NCBI GenBank assembly: GCA_903884065.1
Contig: CAISDL010000062.1
Span: 1 to 64,000 of the forward strand
Source: an uncultured Actinomycetes bacterium
GTDB lineage: Bacteria > Actinomycetota > Actinomycetes > Mycobacteriales > Mycobacteriaceae
Reading direction: 5' to 3'
DNA: 64,000 bases
In this document: one piece after another, positions 53,355 to 64,000 of the stretch
Layout of the letters: each line of letters begins with the position of its first letter
Position numbering within the stretch: the stretch's first letter is position 1
Program-made: the position numbers and the translations under genes
Notes under the pieces: model-generated
The model's input: only the letters and a program-made list of their open reading frames with translations
Database searches by the model: none
What the model was told of the DNA's origin: nothing

Positions 53355-54910
53355 CTTCCAACTCCCAACGATTCGAGGGCGCGGGCGAGTTCGTCGCGAT
53401 CGTCGAACGGCCGGGTCTGCCCGCCGGCGGTCTGCCCTGTCTCGTGCCCCTTGCCGGCGATCACCACCACGTCCCCGCGTCGGGCCCAGCGCACGGCGTG
53501 GGTGATGGCCGCACGGCGGTCGGCGATCTCGACCACCTCGGCCGGCGGCTCCCGGCGGGCCCGGGCCGCACCGCCGACGACGGCCGCGCGGATCGTCGCG
53601 GGATCCTCGTCGCGCGGGTTGTCGTCGGTGACCACCACCAGGTCGGCGAGTTCGGCGGCGGTCTCCCCCATGGGCTCGCGCTTGCCCGGATCCCGGTTTC
53701 CGCCGGCGCCGAAGACCACCGCCAACCGGCCGCCCGGCCGGCGCAGGGTTTCCAGCACCGCCCGCAGCGCACCAGGTTTGTGCGCGTAGTCGACGACGGC
53801 CAGGAAGTCTTGCCCGCGGTCGATGAGTTCGAGGCGACCGGGAACCGCCGCGGCGCGCAGACCCGGGGACGCCTGCTCCGGTGAGACGCCGATGGCGTCG
53901 AGCATCGCCAGGGCCAGTAGCGCATTGGCCACGTTGTAGCGGCCGGGAAGCGCGATGCGCAACCGGTGGTGCACCCCCGCCGGGTCGACGGCGGTGAACT
54001 CCTGCAGGCCGCTGTCCAGACCGACAATGTCCTCGGCGGTCCAGTCGGCCGGATTACCCTCGGCGCTCACCGTGACCGCCGCGGATGCCCGCCCCGTCAT
54101 CGCCCGCCCGGCCTCGTCGTCGACGCACACCACTGAGATGCGGGCATGCAGTGGCGAGTCCGGGTCGAACAACCGGGCCTTGGCGTCAAAGTAGGCCGCC
54201 ATGGTGGGGTGGAAATCCAGGTGGTCGCGCGACAGATTGGTGAAGCCGCCGACCGCGAAGCGGATTCCGTCCACCCGGCCGAGTTCCAGGGCATGGCTGG
54301 AGACCTCCATCACCGCGGTGTCGACACCACGCTCGGCCATCACCGCCAGCAACGCCTGCAGCGCAGGGGCCTCCGGCGTGGTCAGCGCGCTGGGCACGTC
54401 AGAACCGGCGATGCGGACGCCGACGGTGCCGATCATGCCGGGGGTGCGTCCCGCCGCCCGAAGGCCGGCCTCGATCAGATGGGTGGTGGTGGTCTTGCCG
54501 GAGGTCCCGGTGACGCCGAGGACCACCACACGGTCCGACGGGTGGCCGTAGACCGCGGCGGCCACCGCGCCGAGCAGCGAACGCGGTGCCGGATGTACCA
54601 GGATCGGCACCGGCGGCGGATCCCCGAGCAATCGGTGGATGATCGCCAAGCCGTCGGGGTCGGTGAAGACCGCGGCCGCGCCCGCTTCCAGCGCCGCCGG
54701 AGTGAATTGGGCGCCGTGGGCCACGGCGCCGGGCAGCGCGGCGAACAGGTCGCCGGGCCCGGCGTCCTGGGCCCGCAGGGTGACCCCGCTGATGCGGACG
54801 TCGGCAACGGCGGGCGCGGCCCCGTCGTCGTGGGGCACCGGAGCGACGACGTCAGCCAGGAATCGAAGCGACAGGCCCGGGGTATTGCGGGGCCGCAGGG
54901 CACCGGTCAC
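53351..54910 (-). CDS. murE: UDP-MurNAc-Ala-Glu-mDAP ligase MurE
   Basis: Adds meso-diaminopimelate to the stem peptide. Seen: 519 aa, ATP loop [48 protein letters not shown], and the mDAP-selecting DNPRDEDP (DNPR with N-P-R as in DAP-type MurE). GTG start at 54910. In M. tuberculosis several PE/PPE-type genes lie between pbpB and murE; here the gap is 106 bases. Confidence 0.96.
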   Translation of the reverse strand: MTGALRPRNTPGLSLRFLADVVAPVPHDDGAAPAVADVRISGVTLRAQDAGPGDLFAALPGAVAHGAQFTPAALEAGAAAVFTDPDGLAIIHRLLGDPPPVPILVHPAPRSLLGAVAAAVYGHPSDRVVVLGVTGTSGKTTTTHLIEAGLRAAGRTPGMIGTVGVRIAGSDVPSALTTPEAPALQALLAVMAERGVDTAVMEVSSHALELGRVDGIRFAVGGFTNLSRDHLDFHPTMAAYFDAKARLFDPDSPLHARISVVCVDDEAGRAMTGRASAAVTVSAEGNPADWTAEDIVGLDSGLQEFTAVDPAGVHHRLRIALPGRYNVANALLALAMLDAIGVSPEQASPGLRAAAVPGRLELIDRGQDFLAVVDYAHKPGALRAVLETLRRPGGRLAVVFGAGGNRDPGKREPMGETAAELADLVVVTDDNPRDEDPATIRAAVVGGAARARREPPAEVVEIADRRAAITHAVRWARRGDVVVIAGKGHETGQTAGGQTRPFDDRDELARALESLGVGR

Positions 54911-55016
54911 CGGCGCTCACCTCCCGTCGACTACACCAAGGCGGCCGCGTGGTCGGCTGCGCCTCCCACCCGATCGGTGCTCAACCCTACCGACCGCCGC
55001 GGCCCGGGAGCGGGAG

Positions 55017-56957
55017 TCAGGCCGCCTGCAGCGTCAGCGGCGGGCCCGGATCGGGCGACAGCGGGATGTTCTCGCGCTGCATCAGCCACCCGGCGATGTT
55101 GTGGAACAGCGGGGCCGCCGAGTGGCCGGGAGTTCCGTCGGCGTTGCGCGAGGGGGCGTCCAGCATGATGCCGATCACGTAGCGCGGGTCGTCGGCCGGC
55201 GCCATCCCGGCGAAGGTGATCCAGTAGACGTCGTCGAAGTAGCAGCCGCAGGCCGGGTTGATCTGCTGGGCGGTGCCGGTCTTGCCGGCCATCTGGTAGC
55301 CCTCGACCGCGGCGGCCGGCCCGGTGCCCTGCTGGGCACCCATCGGGTCGCGCTGGACGACGGCGCGGAACATATTGCGCAGGGCCCGCGCCGTACCCTG
55401 GTTGACCACCTGAATGCCGTCGGGCCGCTGTTCTTCGGTGCGGGTGCCGTCCGGCGCGATCGTGGCCTTGACGATGCGGGGCGGAATCCGGACCCCGTCG
55501 TTGGCGATCGCCTGGTACATGCCGGTCATCTGCAGCAGCGTCATCGAAAGACCCTGTCCGATAGGCAGATTCGAGAATGTACTCCCCGACCACTGATCGA
55601 TGGGCGGCACGATGCCGGCACTCTCGCCGGGCAATCCGACTCCGGTGCGCTGTCCCAGGCCGAACTTGCCGAGCATGTCGTAGAACCGTTCCGGCCCGAC
55701 CCGTTGGGCCAGCATCAGCGTTCCCACATTGGACGACTTCCCAAAGACACCGGTGGTGGTCAGTGGCAGCACGCCGTGACCCCACGCATCCTTGATGCTG
55801 ACCCCACCCATACCGATCGAACCCGGTACCGACAGCACCTCGTCGGGGTTGGTCAGGTCGTATTCGATCGCCGCGGCGGCGGTGATGATCTTGTTCACCG
55901 AACCCGGCTCGAACGGCGAGGTCACCGGGAGATTGCCGATCTGGCGGTCGGCCTGACGCCCGATGTCCTGGCTGGGATCGAAGGTGTTGTCGTTGGCCAT
56001 CGCCAGCACCTCGCCGGTCTTCGCGTCGAGCACCACCGCGGAGACATTGCGGGCCCCGGAGGCGTCCTTGGCCTGTTGGACCTGCTGCTGAACGTAGAAC
56101 TGGATGTCGTCGTCGAGGGTCAGTTGGACCGTCGACCCGTTGACGGCCTGGTGGCGGTTGCGGTAGCTGCCCGGAATCACGACGCCGTCGGACCCGCGGT
56201 CGTAGGTCACCGAGCCGTCTTTGCCGGCCAGCGTGGAGTCCATCGACTCCTCCAAGCCGAGCAATCCATGACCGTCCCAGTCGATTCCGCCGACCACGTT
56301 GGCGGCCAGGGAGCCGCCGGGATACTGGCGGATGTCCTGTCGCTCCGCCCCCACTTCCGGGTACTTCTTGATGATCGCGTCGGCGATCCCCGGGTCGACG
56401 GCGCGGGCCAGGTAGACGAAGGTCTCGTTGCTGCGCAGCTTCTTGAGCAGGGTGGCGGCGTCCGGAGTGTTGTTCAGCTTCGCCGACACATCGCGGGCGA
56501 TCTCCGCCAAACGCTGGTCGGGATCCGGGGCGGCGGGTGACTTCTGCCGCGCGTCGGTGAGCTGCTTGCGAATCTTGTTGGGCTGGAACGTCAGAGCGCG
56601 CGCCTCGGTGGTGAAGGACAGCTTGTCGAAGTTGCGGTCGACGACGGCTCCGCGCACCGCCTTCTCCACATCGGTGACCTTGAGCTGGCCCGCCGCCTGG
56701 GCGCGCAGGCCGGCCGCGCGGGGCACCTGCAGGTTGAACAGCTGAGCTGCCGCGACCATCAGGGCGAGGAAGATGACGACATTGCCAATCCGGTAGCGGT
56801 AGACGAAAGACGACGTGTTGGTGCGTGTTTCGGCGACTTCGCGAACACGACGGGCGTTGGCCGCCCGGCCCTGGCCGGCCGTCACGGGCTGACTGGACGG
56901 GGCATGAACCCGGCGCTTGCCACCCGGGGCGGGCGTCGGCTTCCCGGCCCGCTTCAC
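55017..56957 (-). CDS. pbpB: Penicillin-binding protein PbpB (FtsI, class B)
   Basis: Septal transpeptidase, beta-lactam target. Seen: 646 aa. A cytoplasmic basic tail, one membrane segment (about 58-75), dimerisation domain, then SxxK S353-VNK, SSN at 408-410 and KTG at 559-561. The GTG 56957 overlaps the stop of the FtsL-like gene (GTGA). Confidence 0.95.
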   Translation of the reverse strand: MKRAGKPTPAPGGKRRVHAPSSQPVTAGQGRAANARRVREVAETRTNTSSFVYRYRIGNVVIFLALMVAAAQLFNLQVPRAAGLRAQAAGQLKVTDVEKAVRGAVVDRNFDKLSFTTEARALTFQPNKIRKQLTDARQKSPAAPDPDQRLAEIARDVSAKLNNTPDAATLLKKLRSNETFVYLARAVDPGIADAIIKKYPEVGAERQDIRQYPGGSLAANVVGGIDWDGHGLLGLEESMDSTLAGKDGSVTYDRGSDGVVIPGSYRNRHQAVNGSTVQLTLDDDIQFYVQQQVQQAKDASGARNVSAVVLDAKTGEVLAMANDNTFDPSQDIGRQADRQIGNLPVTSPFEPGSVNKIITAAAAIEYDLTNPDEVLSVPGSIGMGGVSIKDAWGHGVLPLTTTGVFGKSSNVGTLMLAQRVGPERFYDMLGKFGLGQRTGVGLPGESAGIVPPIDQWSGSTFSNLPIGQGLSMTLLQMTGMYQAIANDGVRIPPRIVKATIAPDGTRTEEQRPDGIQVVNQGTARALRNMFRAVVQRDPMGAQQGTGPAAAVEGYQMAGKTGTAQQINPACGCYFDDVYWITFAGMAPADDPRYVIGIMLDAPSRNADGTPGHSAAPLFHNIAGWLMQRENIPLSPDPGPPLTLQAA

Positions 56958-57994
56958 TGCAGCGCTCCCGGCGCGGCGCCTGCCACGGGGCCCGCGATCG
57001 GTGCCGGATCGGCCGGCGGGACCGCGACGGCCGGGGGCGCGACGGGCAGCAGCACCAGGCCGCCCTGGGTGCCGTCGCCGGCCGGACCGGGCAGGGGTGC
57101 CGCACCCGGCAGAGCCGAGCCCGTCGCAGCATGGGCGCTGAACGGGTTGGGCACCGGCGGAAGAACCACCGGGACCTCCGGAGAACCGGGCAGCCTGCCG
57201 TTGAGCCGGGTGGGAACCTCGGCCCGGGTGCCCGCCGCCGGCGTGGCCGGCGCGGGTGGCGCAGGCGGGGCGGGCGGCTTCTCGTCGGGGAGCTTGCTGT
57301 TCAGCGGCGGCGGCGGCACTCCTTCGGCGGGCTTCGGCTGGCCGACGACGACCCAGTTACCGGCAGGATCCTGCACCAGATGGGCGGCGTCCCGCGACGG
57401 GATCATGCCCAGATTGCGGGCGGCATCGGCCAGTGCCGGCGCCGACTCGGCCTCCAGGACATCGCGCTCGAGGGCTTCCTTCTGTTGCATCAGGGCGTCG
57501 TTGACGGCCCGGGCGGCACCCAGTTGGTACGAGCGCTCAGCGGCGTCGGTGGACAGCCAGAGGGTGATGGCCAGGCCGACGGCGAGTGAGCCGATCACCA
57601 GGACGACGAACGGGACCTTGGCGATCAGAGTCCGGGGATGCAGGTCGACCGTCGGGATTCTGGCGATCAGCCGATCACGCAGCGGCAGCCGGATCGCTTT
57701 GGGAGCCTTGGCTTTACGAGCCTTGGCGCGCGCCTTCGCCTGGCTGGCCGTCTTCGGGGGGGTCGGCCGGTCGACGGGCCGCGCGAAGGGCGCGGTCTGC
57801 GGGCCGGAACGCTGACCCCGGGACTCCTGGGGGCGTCGGCCCCGGGGGGCGGCACGCTGCCGGGCGGGACGGGCCGGGGCCTCGGCGGGACCGTTCGCTG
57901 CGGGTCCGTCGACTACCCGACCGCGCCGCGCAGATGCGGTAGCGACGGCGCCGCCACCCGTGCCTCGGCCTGCCGGCTTGAGCCCGACCCTCAT
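56954..57994 (-). CDS. FtsL-like Ala/Pro-rich membrane protein (Rv2164c-like)
   Basis: A 346-aa single-pass protein at the place of FtsL. Seen: a basic Ala/Pro/Arg N-terminus (1-110), one membrane segment (about 127-147), a short coiled coil (about 153-185, QLGAARAVNDALMQQKEALE), then a periplasmic Pro-rich tail of about 140 aa. The layout rather than sequence identity supports an FtsL role. ATG at 57994, next to the rsmH stop. Confidence 0.85.
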   Translation of the reverse strand: MRVGLKPAGRGTGGGAVATASARRGRVVDGPAANGPAEAPARPARQRAAPRGRRPQESRGQRSGPQTAPFARPVDRPTPPKTASQAKARAKARKAKAPKAIRLPLRDRLIARIPTVDLHPRTLIAKVPFVVLVIGSLAVGLAITLWLSTDAAERSYQLGAARAVNDALMQQKEALERDVLEAESAPALADAARNLGMIPSRDAAHLVQDPAGNWVVVGQPKPAEGVPPPPLNSKLPDEKPPAPPAPPAPATPAAGTRAEVPTRLNGRLPGSPEVPVVLPPVPNPFSAHAATGSALPGAAPLPGPAGDGTQGGLVLLPVAPPAVAVPPADPAPIAGPVAGAAPGALQ

Positions 57995-59161
57995 TCAGAC
58001 GCCCTCTCGCCGGCGACGTTGAACGGCCCGCAGTCGGGCCGGCGCGCTGCGCGGATTGCGTTCGATCTCGTGAGCGTCGGCCCGTTCGGCGCCCCGGGTC
58101 AGGCTGGTAAATTCCGGTTCGTGCCCGGGCAGTTCGACCGGCAGACCCTCCGGGGTGCGCGAGGCGGTCGCAGCGGCGAACGCGGTCTTGACGATCCGGT
58201 CCTCCAGGGACTGGTAGGCCATCACCACAATGCGCCCACCGGGCCGCAGGGCCGCCAGGGCCGCGGGCAGGGCCGAGGTCAGCGAGTCCAGTTCGGCGTT
58301 GACGGCGATTCGCAGTGCCTGGAAGGTCCGCTTGGCAGGGTGGCCGCCGGTACGTCGTGCGGGTATCGGGATGGCGTCGTAGAGCGTCTCGACCAACTGA
58401 CCGGTGCGGGTGAACGGTGTCCCGACCCGTCGCTCGACGATGAATCCGGCGATCCGGGAGGCGAACTTCTCCTCGCCGAATCGGCGGAGGACGTCGGTGA
58501 GCGCGCGTCGGTCGTAGGAGTTGAGGATGTCGGCGGCCGTCAGGTCGGCCCCGGGGTCCATCCGCATGTCCAGCGGGGCGTCCTGCGAGTAGGAGAATCC
58601 CCGTTCCGGGCGGTCCAGCTGCATCGACGAAACCCCGAGATCGAAGAGGATCCCGTCCACCGCGGCTGTGGTCGGAAGACCGACCTCGTCCAGCGCCTCG
58701 GCCAGCCCGTCGTAGCGCGTGCGCACCAGGTTCACCCGGTCGCCGAAGCGATGCAGTCGCGCGCCCGCGGTGGCCAGCGCATCCGGGTCTCGGTCCAGCC
58801 CGATCAGCCGAAGACCGGCGAATTGCTCGAGGAATCGCTCGGCATGGCCGCCGGCCCCGAGCGTGGCGTCGATCAGGACGGCGCCGGAGCCGTCCGGCGA
58901 GACCCGGGTCAGCGCGGGTGCCAGCAGCTCGACGCAGCGGTCCAGCAGGACCGGGATGTGGCCGTGGGGCGCGGGGTCCTCGGTCACGACGGGACCTCCG
59001 GCTCGGTCGAGTGACACTGACCCTGCATCGAGGTCCCTGTCCGAGGTCGCGAACCTGGCGTCGGGGAAGTACGCCAGGGTCGGTTCGGGCAGAGGCCACG
59101 CTGCACGGGCAGTCCCCCGCGGAGTCGCCGCGGGCCTAAATAATGTCGCTGAGTGCTTCAT
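57995..59161 (-). CDS. rsmH: 16S rRNA (cytosine(1402)-N4)-methyltransferase RsmH (MraW)
   Basis: SAM enzyme that methylates C1402 in the ribosome P site. Seen: 388 aa with the SAM motif [47 protein letters not shown], and [15 protein letters not shown]. The first about 60 residues exceed most homologues. They hold [16 protein letters not shown], which matches the M. tuberculosis extension, so the ATG at 59161, lying 26 bases inside mraZ, is favoured. GTG 58987 (VTEDPAPHG) is the short alternative. Confidence 0.93.
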   Translation of the reverse strand: MKHSATLFRPAATPRGTARAAWPLPEPTLAYFPDARFATSDRDLDAGSVSLDRAGGPVVTEDPAPHGHIPVLLDRCVELLAPALTRVSPDGSGAVLIDATLGAGGHAERFLEQFAGLRLIGLDRDPDALATAGARLHRFGDRVNLVRTRYDGLAEALDEVGLPTTAAVDGILFDLGVSSMQLDRPERGFSYSQDAPLDMRMDPGADLTAADILNSYDRRALTDVLRRFGEEKFASRIAGFIVERRVGTPFTRTGQLVETLYDAIPIPARRTGGHPAKRTFQALRIAVNAELDSLTSALPAALAALRPGGRIVVMAYQSLEDRIVKTAFAAATASRTPEGLPVELPGHEPEFTSLTRGAERADAHEIERNPRSAPARLRAVQRRRREGV

Positions 59162-59567
59162 CGCTGGCCGCGGAGAAGTTCTCTTCGTGGGTCTGCTGGT
59201 AGTCCTGCCAGGAGTGGGCGTCCCAGATCTCGAGGAAGTCGACCGCCCCGATCACGGCGCAGTCCTTGGTCAGGCCTGCGTACCGGCGGTGGTCGGCCGA
59301 CAACGTGATCCGGCCCTGCGAATCCGGGTGCTGCTCGTCGGTGCCGGCGGCGAGGTTGCGCAGGAAGGCACGGGCCTCGGGGTTGCTGCGCGAGGTCGCC
59401 GCGGCCCGGCGGGCCAACTGTTCGAACTGGGCACGCGGATAAACGGCAAGGCTGTGGTCTTGGCTCTTGGTGACCATCAACCCTCCTGCCAGATCGTCGC
59501 GGAACTTCGCGGGCAGTGTCAGGCGGCCCTTGTCGTCCAACTTGGGTGTGTAGGTGCCCAGGAACAT
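59136..59567 (-). CDS. mraZ: Transcription regulator MraZ
   Basis: DNA-binding regulator of the division/cell-wall operon. Seen: 143 aa with two SpoVT/AbrB-like halves: [22 protein letters not shown], then the second [18 protein letters not shown]. The ATG at 59567 follows GGAGGT with 7 bases spacing. It is the first gene of the operon, and four spaced boxes upstream fit autorepression. Confidence 0.95.
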   Translation of the reverse strand: MFLGTYTPKLDDKGRLTLPAKFRDDLAGGLMVTKSQDHSLAVYPRAQFEQLARRAAATSRSNPEARAFLRNLAAGTDEQHPDSQGRITLSADHRRYAGLTKDCAVIGAVDFLEIWDAHSWQDYQQTHEENFSAASDEALSDII

Positions 59568-59609
59568 GTCCTGCACCTCCTACCTCCGGAGCGGTTCACC
59601 CCGCTGCCG

Positions 59610-59643
59610 CCACAATACCCCACTGTCCCCCACTTTTCTCCAC
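59610..59643 (-). promoter_or_regulatory. Four 10-bp-spaced boxes upstream of mraZ, probable MraZ operator
   Basis: On the plus strand CCAC occurs with its CAC at 59611, 59621, 59631 and 59641, exactly 10 bases apart (minus-strand reading GTGG, inside AGTGGGGGAC and AGTGGGGTAT). MraZ is known to bind direct repeats of GTGG/TGGG type with about one helical turn spacing upstream of its own gene. The distance to the mraZ start (about 45-75 bases) fits overlap with the promoter. Confidence 0.68.
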
Positions 59644-59837
59644 ATGCCGGGTCGAAAGTCGCCACTGAGCACCCCCGCGAACCCCGACAGCGTGCCGCGG
59701 GGCGGGAAAACACGACGTCGCCCTCCCCCTGTCGCCGATGAACCGCAGTTCAGAGCCGGTGGGGAGAAGTGGAGCACAGCGACAGCGGTACCCTCGCAAC
59801 CGACAGCCATGGCCGACCGTGGGAGCGACACGAACAC

Positions 59838-59865
59838 AAAAAAGGGGCAGCCCGCAGGCTGCCCC
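59838..59865 (-). terminator. Rho-independent terminator of the DUF3040 gene
   Basis: A perfect 9-bp stem GGGGCAGCC / GGCTGCCCC (59844-59852 and 59857-59865), 4-base loop, followed on the minus strand by six T (59843-59838). It begins 17 bases past the DUF3040 stop. The rest of 59568-59882 holds the mraZ promoter region and no gene that I see. The terminator would shield mraZ from read-through. Confidence 0.88.
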
Positions 59866-59882
59866 GGAAAACCAAACGCCGG

Positions 59883-60284
59883 CTACTCGTCAAAACGGCG
59901 GCGGAAACGGTCCTCCATGCGATTGGTGAACGAGCCGCCTGCCCCGCGGGAGCGCCGCGGACGGGACGGGCCGGACGTCGCGCCGCGTTCGCGCAGGCCG
60001 GCGACCGGAGGTCCGGTGATCGCGAAGACCACGCCGGCGAACATCACCACGAAGCCGACCACCGACAGCACCGGGAACCCGCCGATCATCGTCGCCTTGA
60101 CCGCGACACCCGCCACCAGCATGGCCAGACCGAGGATGAACAAGCCCGCACCCTGCAGCCGCCGGCGTGTTGACGGGGTCCGCAGAGTGCCGCCCCGAAC
60201 GCTGGACGCGAACTTCGGGTCCTCGGCATAGAGAGCGCTCTCGATCTGATCGAGCATCCGCTGCTCATGCTCGGAGAGTGGCAT
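59883..60284 (-). CDS. DUF3040 membrane protein (Rv2169c-like)
   Basis: A 133-aa protein with two membrane segments (about 45-64 and 71-91). Seen: LSEHEQRMLDQIESALYAEDPKFASSVRG, the DUF3040 start, a TM hairpin, and a basic C-terminus with RRSRGAGGSFTNRMEDRFRRRFDE. Function unknown; in mycobacteria it neighbours mraZ. ATG at 60284. A 293-base divergent region to the GNAT gene holds promoters I cannot place. Confidence 0.87.
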   Translation of the reverse strand: MPLSEHEQRMLDQIESALYAEDPKFASSVRGGTLRTPSTRRRLQGAGLFILGLAMLVAGVAVKATMIGGFPVLSVVGFVVMFAGVVFAITGPPVAGLRERGATSGPSRPRRSRGAGGSFTNRMEDRFRRRFDE

Positions 60285-60577
60285 GCGTCCCTCCTTTGCC
60301 GAAGCCGTAGCGCGGGTCAACGCCGCGGCACCGGCCGGGCGACTACCCACATGATACGAGCAGTGGATGCCCCGTACCACCCCGTTTGAACACCTGATTT
60401 GGCGAACCCTGTAGGAAAGCTTAACCGCGGGCCCGGACATGTCAGCACCCGTCGGCCCGACGTCAGGACAACGTCACCGATGCGACGGGCAAGACTGGTC
60501 GCAAACCATAATGGCAAGAGCAGTCACGGACGGCCGTCACCGATGGCGGTCGAGAGGGCCGGGAAGGGGGGTGGACG

Positions 60578-61177
60578 GTGACGACCTTCCTCATCGACCT
60601 GTCCCCCGGCGACATGGCGCAGCGGCTCGGCGAGGCGCTGACCGTCTACGTGGACGCGATGAGCTACCCGCGCGGCACCGAGGGCCAGCGTGCATCGATG
60701 TGGCTCGATCACACCCGCCGCGGCGGGTGGCGCGGAGTCGCGGCCGTCGAGGTGGACGCGGACGAGCCCGACCCGCCCACCACCGAGCAGTTGGTCCGGG
60801 CCCGACTGCTCGGGGTCGCGTACGGCTACCGCGGCGCGCCCGACCAGTGGTGGCAGCAGCAGGTGGTGCGCGGCCTGCGCGACGTCGGCCGCCCGCACGC
60901 CGACATCTCCCGGCTCATGGGCGACTACTTCGAACTGACCGAGTTGCACATCCACCCCAGCGCCCAGGGCCGCGGACTGGGCGAAGCGCTGGCGCGCCGA
61001 CTGCTCGCCGATCGTGCCGAATCGCACGTCCTGCTGTCCACGCCGGAGATGAACGGCGAGTCCAACCGCGCCTGGCGGCTGTACCGCAGGCTCGGCTTCG
61101 CCGACATCATCCGCGGCTACCACTTCGCCGGCGACCCCCGGGCCTTCGCGGTTCTGGGCCGGCCGCTGCCGCTGTGA
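60578..61177 (+). CDS. GNAT acetyltransferase (Rv2170-like)
   Basis: A 199-aa N-acetyltransferase using acetyl-CoA. Seen: the GNAT motif A region LTELHIHPSAQGRGLGEALARRLLAD (Q-x-x-G-x-G/A) and the C-terminal SNRAWRLYRRLGFADIIRGY. The M. tuberculosis homologue is reported to acetylate isocitrate dehydrogenase; whether this holds here is not shown. GTG start. Followed by lppM on the same strand. Confidence 0.87.
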   Translation: MTTFLIDLSPGDMAQRLGEALTVYVDAMSYPRGTEGQRASMWLDHTRRGGWRGVAAVEVDADEPDPPTTEQLVRARLLGVAYGYRGAPDQWWQQQVVRGLRDVGRPHADISRLMGDYFELTELHIHPSAQGRGLGEALARRLLADRAESHVLLSTPEMNGESNRAWRLYRRLGFADIIRGYHFAGDPRAFAVLGRPLPL

Positions 61178-61237
61178 AGGCGGCCTGGGTTTTGCCCGGA
61201 TAGCCCGCTGTAGTGCGGATCTGGCACGATATCCCCC

Positions 61238-63114
<1,877 letters not shown>

Positions 63115-63116
63115 AC

Positions 63117-64000
63117 ATGGCAGCATCGACCAGCGCGCCCATCGCGCCGACCACCCTGCGCACTCTGCTCGCCTTCGCGCGCTCCGACGAGGGACGGCCG
63201 GCGCGACTGGGTTTCCTCGGCGCTCTGCTGATCGCGGTGGGCGGCCTCGGCGCCGGCAGCACCCAGCAGCACGACCCGACACTGGAGTCGCTGCACCTGT
63301 CCTGGTTGCGTTTCGGCCACGGTCTGGTGATCTCCTCGCTGCTGCTGTGGGGCGGCGTCATCGCGATGCTGGCGGCGTGGTTGTGGCTGGGCCGCCGGTT
63401 GGTGGACGGCCGGCCGACGAGCGAGCACACGATGATCGTCACGACCGGATTCTGGCTCGCACCAATGCTTCTCAGCGTTCCGCTGTTCAGCCGGGACACC
63501 TACTCGTACCTGGCCCAGGGCGCCCTGCTGCGGGACGGCTTCGACCCCTATGTGGTGGGACCGATCGAGAACCCGAACTCCTTGCTGGACGAAGTTAGCC
63601 AGGTCTGGACCACCACCACCGCCCCGTATGGTCCGGCGTTCATTCTGGTGGCCAAGTTCGTCACCTTGCTGGTGGGCAACAACGTCGTGGCGGGCACCAT
63701 GTTGCTGCGGCTGTGCATGCTTCCCGGACTTGCTCTGCTGATCTGGGCCGCACCGCGGGTGGCCCGCCACGTCGGTGCCAACGGCGCGGTGGCGCTGTGG
63801 ATCTGCGCACTCAACCCGTTGGTGATCATTCACCTGATGGGCGGGGTGCACAACGAGATGCTGATGGTCGGGCTCATGATGGCCGGCATCGCGCTGACGT
63901 TCGCCGGACGCCACGTCGGCGGCGCCGCGCTGATCGCGGTGGCGGTGGCGGTCAAGGCCACCGCGGTGCTCGCATTGCCGTTCATGGTATGGGTCTGGGT
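63117..64000 (+). CDS. mptA: Alpha-(1->6)-mannosyltransferase MptA, partial at the window edge
   Basis: Polyprenol-phosphate-mannose-dependent GT-C enzyme that extends the mannan core of lipomannan and lipoarabinomannan in the membrane. Seen: the first about 294 residues, several membrane segments, and the acidic loop VPLFSRDTYSYLAQGALLRD, with the RD-x-YSY pattern, then GFDPYVVGP. The ATG at 63117 begins 2 bases after the idsA2 stop. The C-terminal half lies beyond 64000. Confidence 0.9.
   Translation, partial: MAASTSAPIAPTTLRTLLAFARSDEGRPARLGFLGALLIAVGGLGAGSTQQHDPTLESLHLSWLRFGHGLVISSLLLWGGVIAMLAAWLWLGRRLVDGRPTSEHTMIVTTGFWLAPMLLSVPLFSRDTYSYLAQGALLRDGFDPYVVGPIENPNSLLDEVSQVWTTTTAPYGPAFILVAKFVTLLVGNNVVAGTMLLRLCMLPGLALLIWAAPRVARHVGANGAVALWICALNPLVIIHLMGGVHNEMLMVGLMMAGIALTFAGRHVGGAALIAVAVAVKATAVLALPFMVWVW

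Overview
The window looks like a chromosomal segment of a non-tuberculous mycobacterium (Mycolicibacterium type). It has very high GC with GTG/TTG starts and GTGA/ATGA stop-start overlaps. It carries mycobacterial marker genes (wag31, mshC, mpa, lppM, mptA). Its gene order follows the M. tuberculosis stretch Rv2115c (mpa) to Rv2174 (mptA), from memory of that genome. The PE/PPE genes, the RecB-like gene and metF found in M. tuberculosis are missing here. A sugar porter, an acyl-CoA dehydrogenase pair, an oxalate-decarboxylase-like bicupin and a [NiFe]-hydrogenase operon are added.

Layout. 1-4.6 kb: the 3' part of mpa (interrupted by an in-frame TAG), an MTB12/LppK-like secreted protein, a DUF503 protein, trmI, a secreted protein and a DUF4126 membrane protein. 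4.6-12.8 kb: hisG-hisE, a sugar/H+ symporter, a HAD phosphatase, metH behind what reads as an S-adenosylhomocysteine (SAH) riboswitch, and a divergent PAC2-family gene. 12.9-18.7 kb: two acyl-CoA dehydrogenases, a small Pro-rich secreted protein, a YCII-like protein, the bicupin and a DUF1254/DUF1214 lipoprotein. 18.7-24.8 kb: mshC-cysQ, a META-domain protein, then a kinase-like protein, a DUF3090 protein, a histidine phosphatase and uppP, with two short repeat loci. 24.9-30.1 kb: lppL, a DUF5703 protein, pyrD, a PEBP protein, an M20 peptidase, a PknH-like lipoprotein and tRNA-Leu(GAG).

30.2-38.9 kb: a TerC protein, a glutamine amidotransferase, a five-gene group 3b-type [NiFe]-hydrogenase operon (hyhBGSL plus a maturation protease), a TIGR01777 epimerase and an acidic repeat-bearing membrane protein. 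39-59.6 kb, all minus strand: the division and cell-wall cluster in transcription order mraZ, rsmH, an FtsL-like gene, pbpB, murE, murF, mraY, murD, ftsW, murG, murC, ftsQ, ftsZ, pgeF, yggS-type, sepF, yggT, wag31. It makes lipid II, the septal synthase and the polar growth scaffold. Four 10-bp-spaced boxes upstream of mraZ look like the MraZ operator. 59.8-64 kb: a DUF3040 gene with a strong terminator, a GNAT acetyltransferase, lppM, a polyprenyl synthase and the start of mptA.

Most notable points: the SAH-riboswitch-like leader of metH, the nonsense codon in mpa that removes the proteasome-docking tail, several tandem or palindromic repeats that enter coding sequence, and the little-studied kinase-like/DUF3090/phosphatase cluster. 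Everything was read by eye. Family names rest on motif recognition and remembered homologues, not on database searches.
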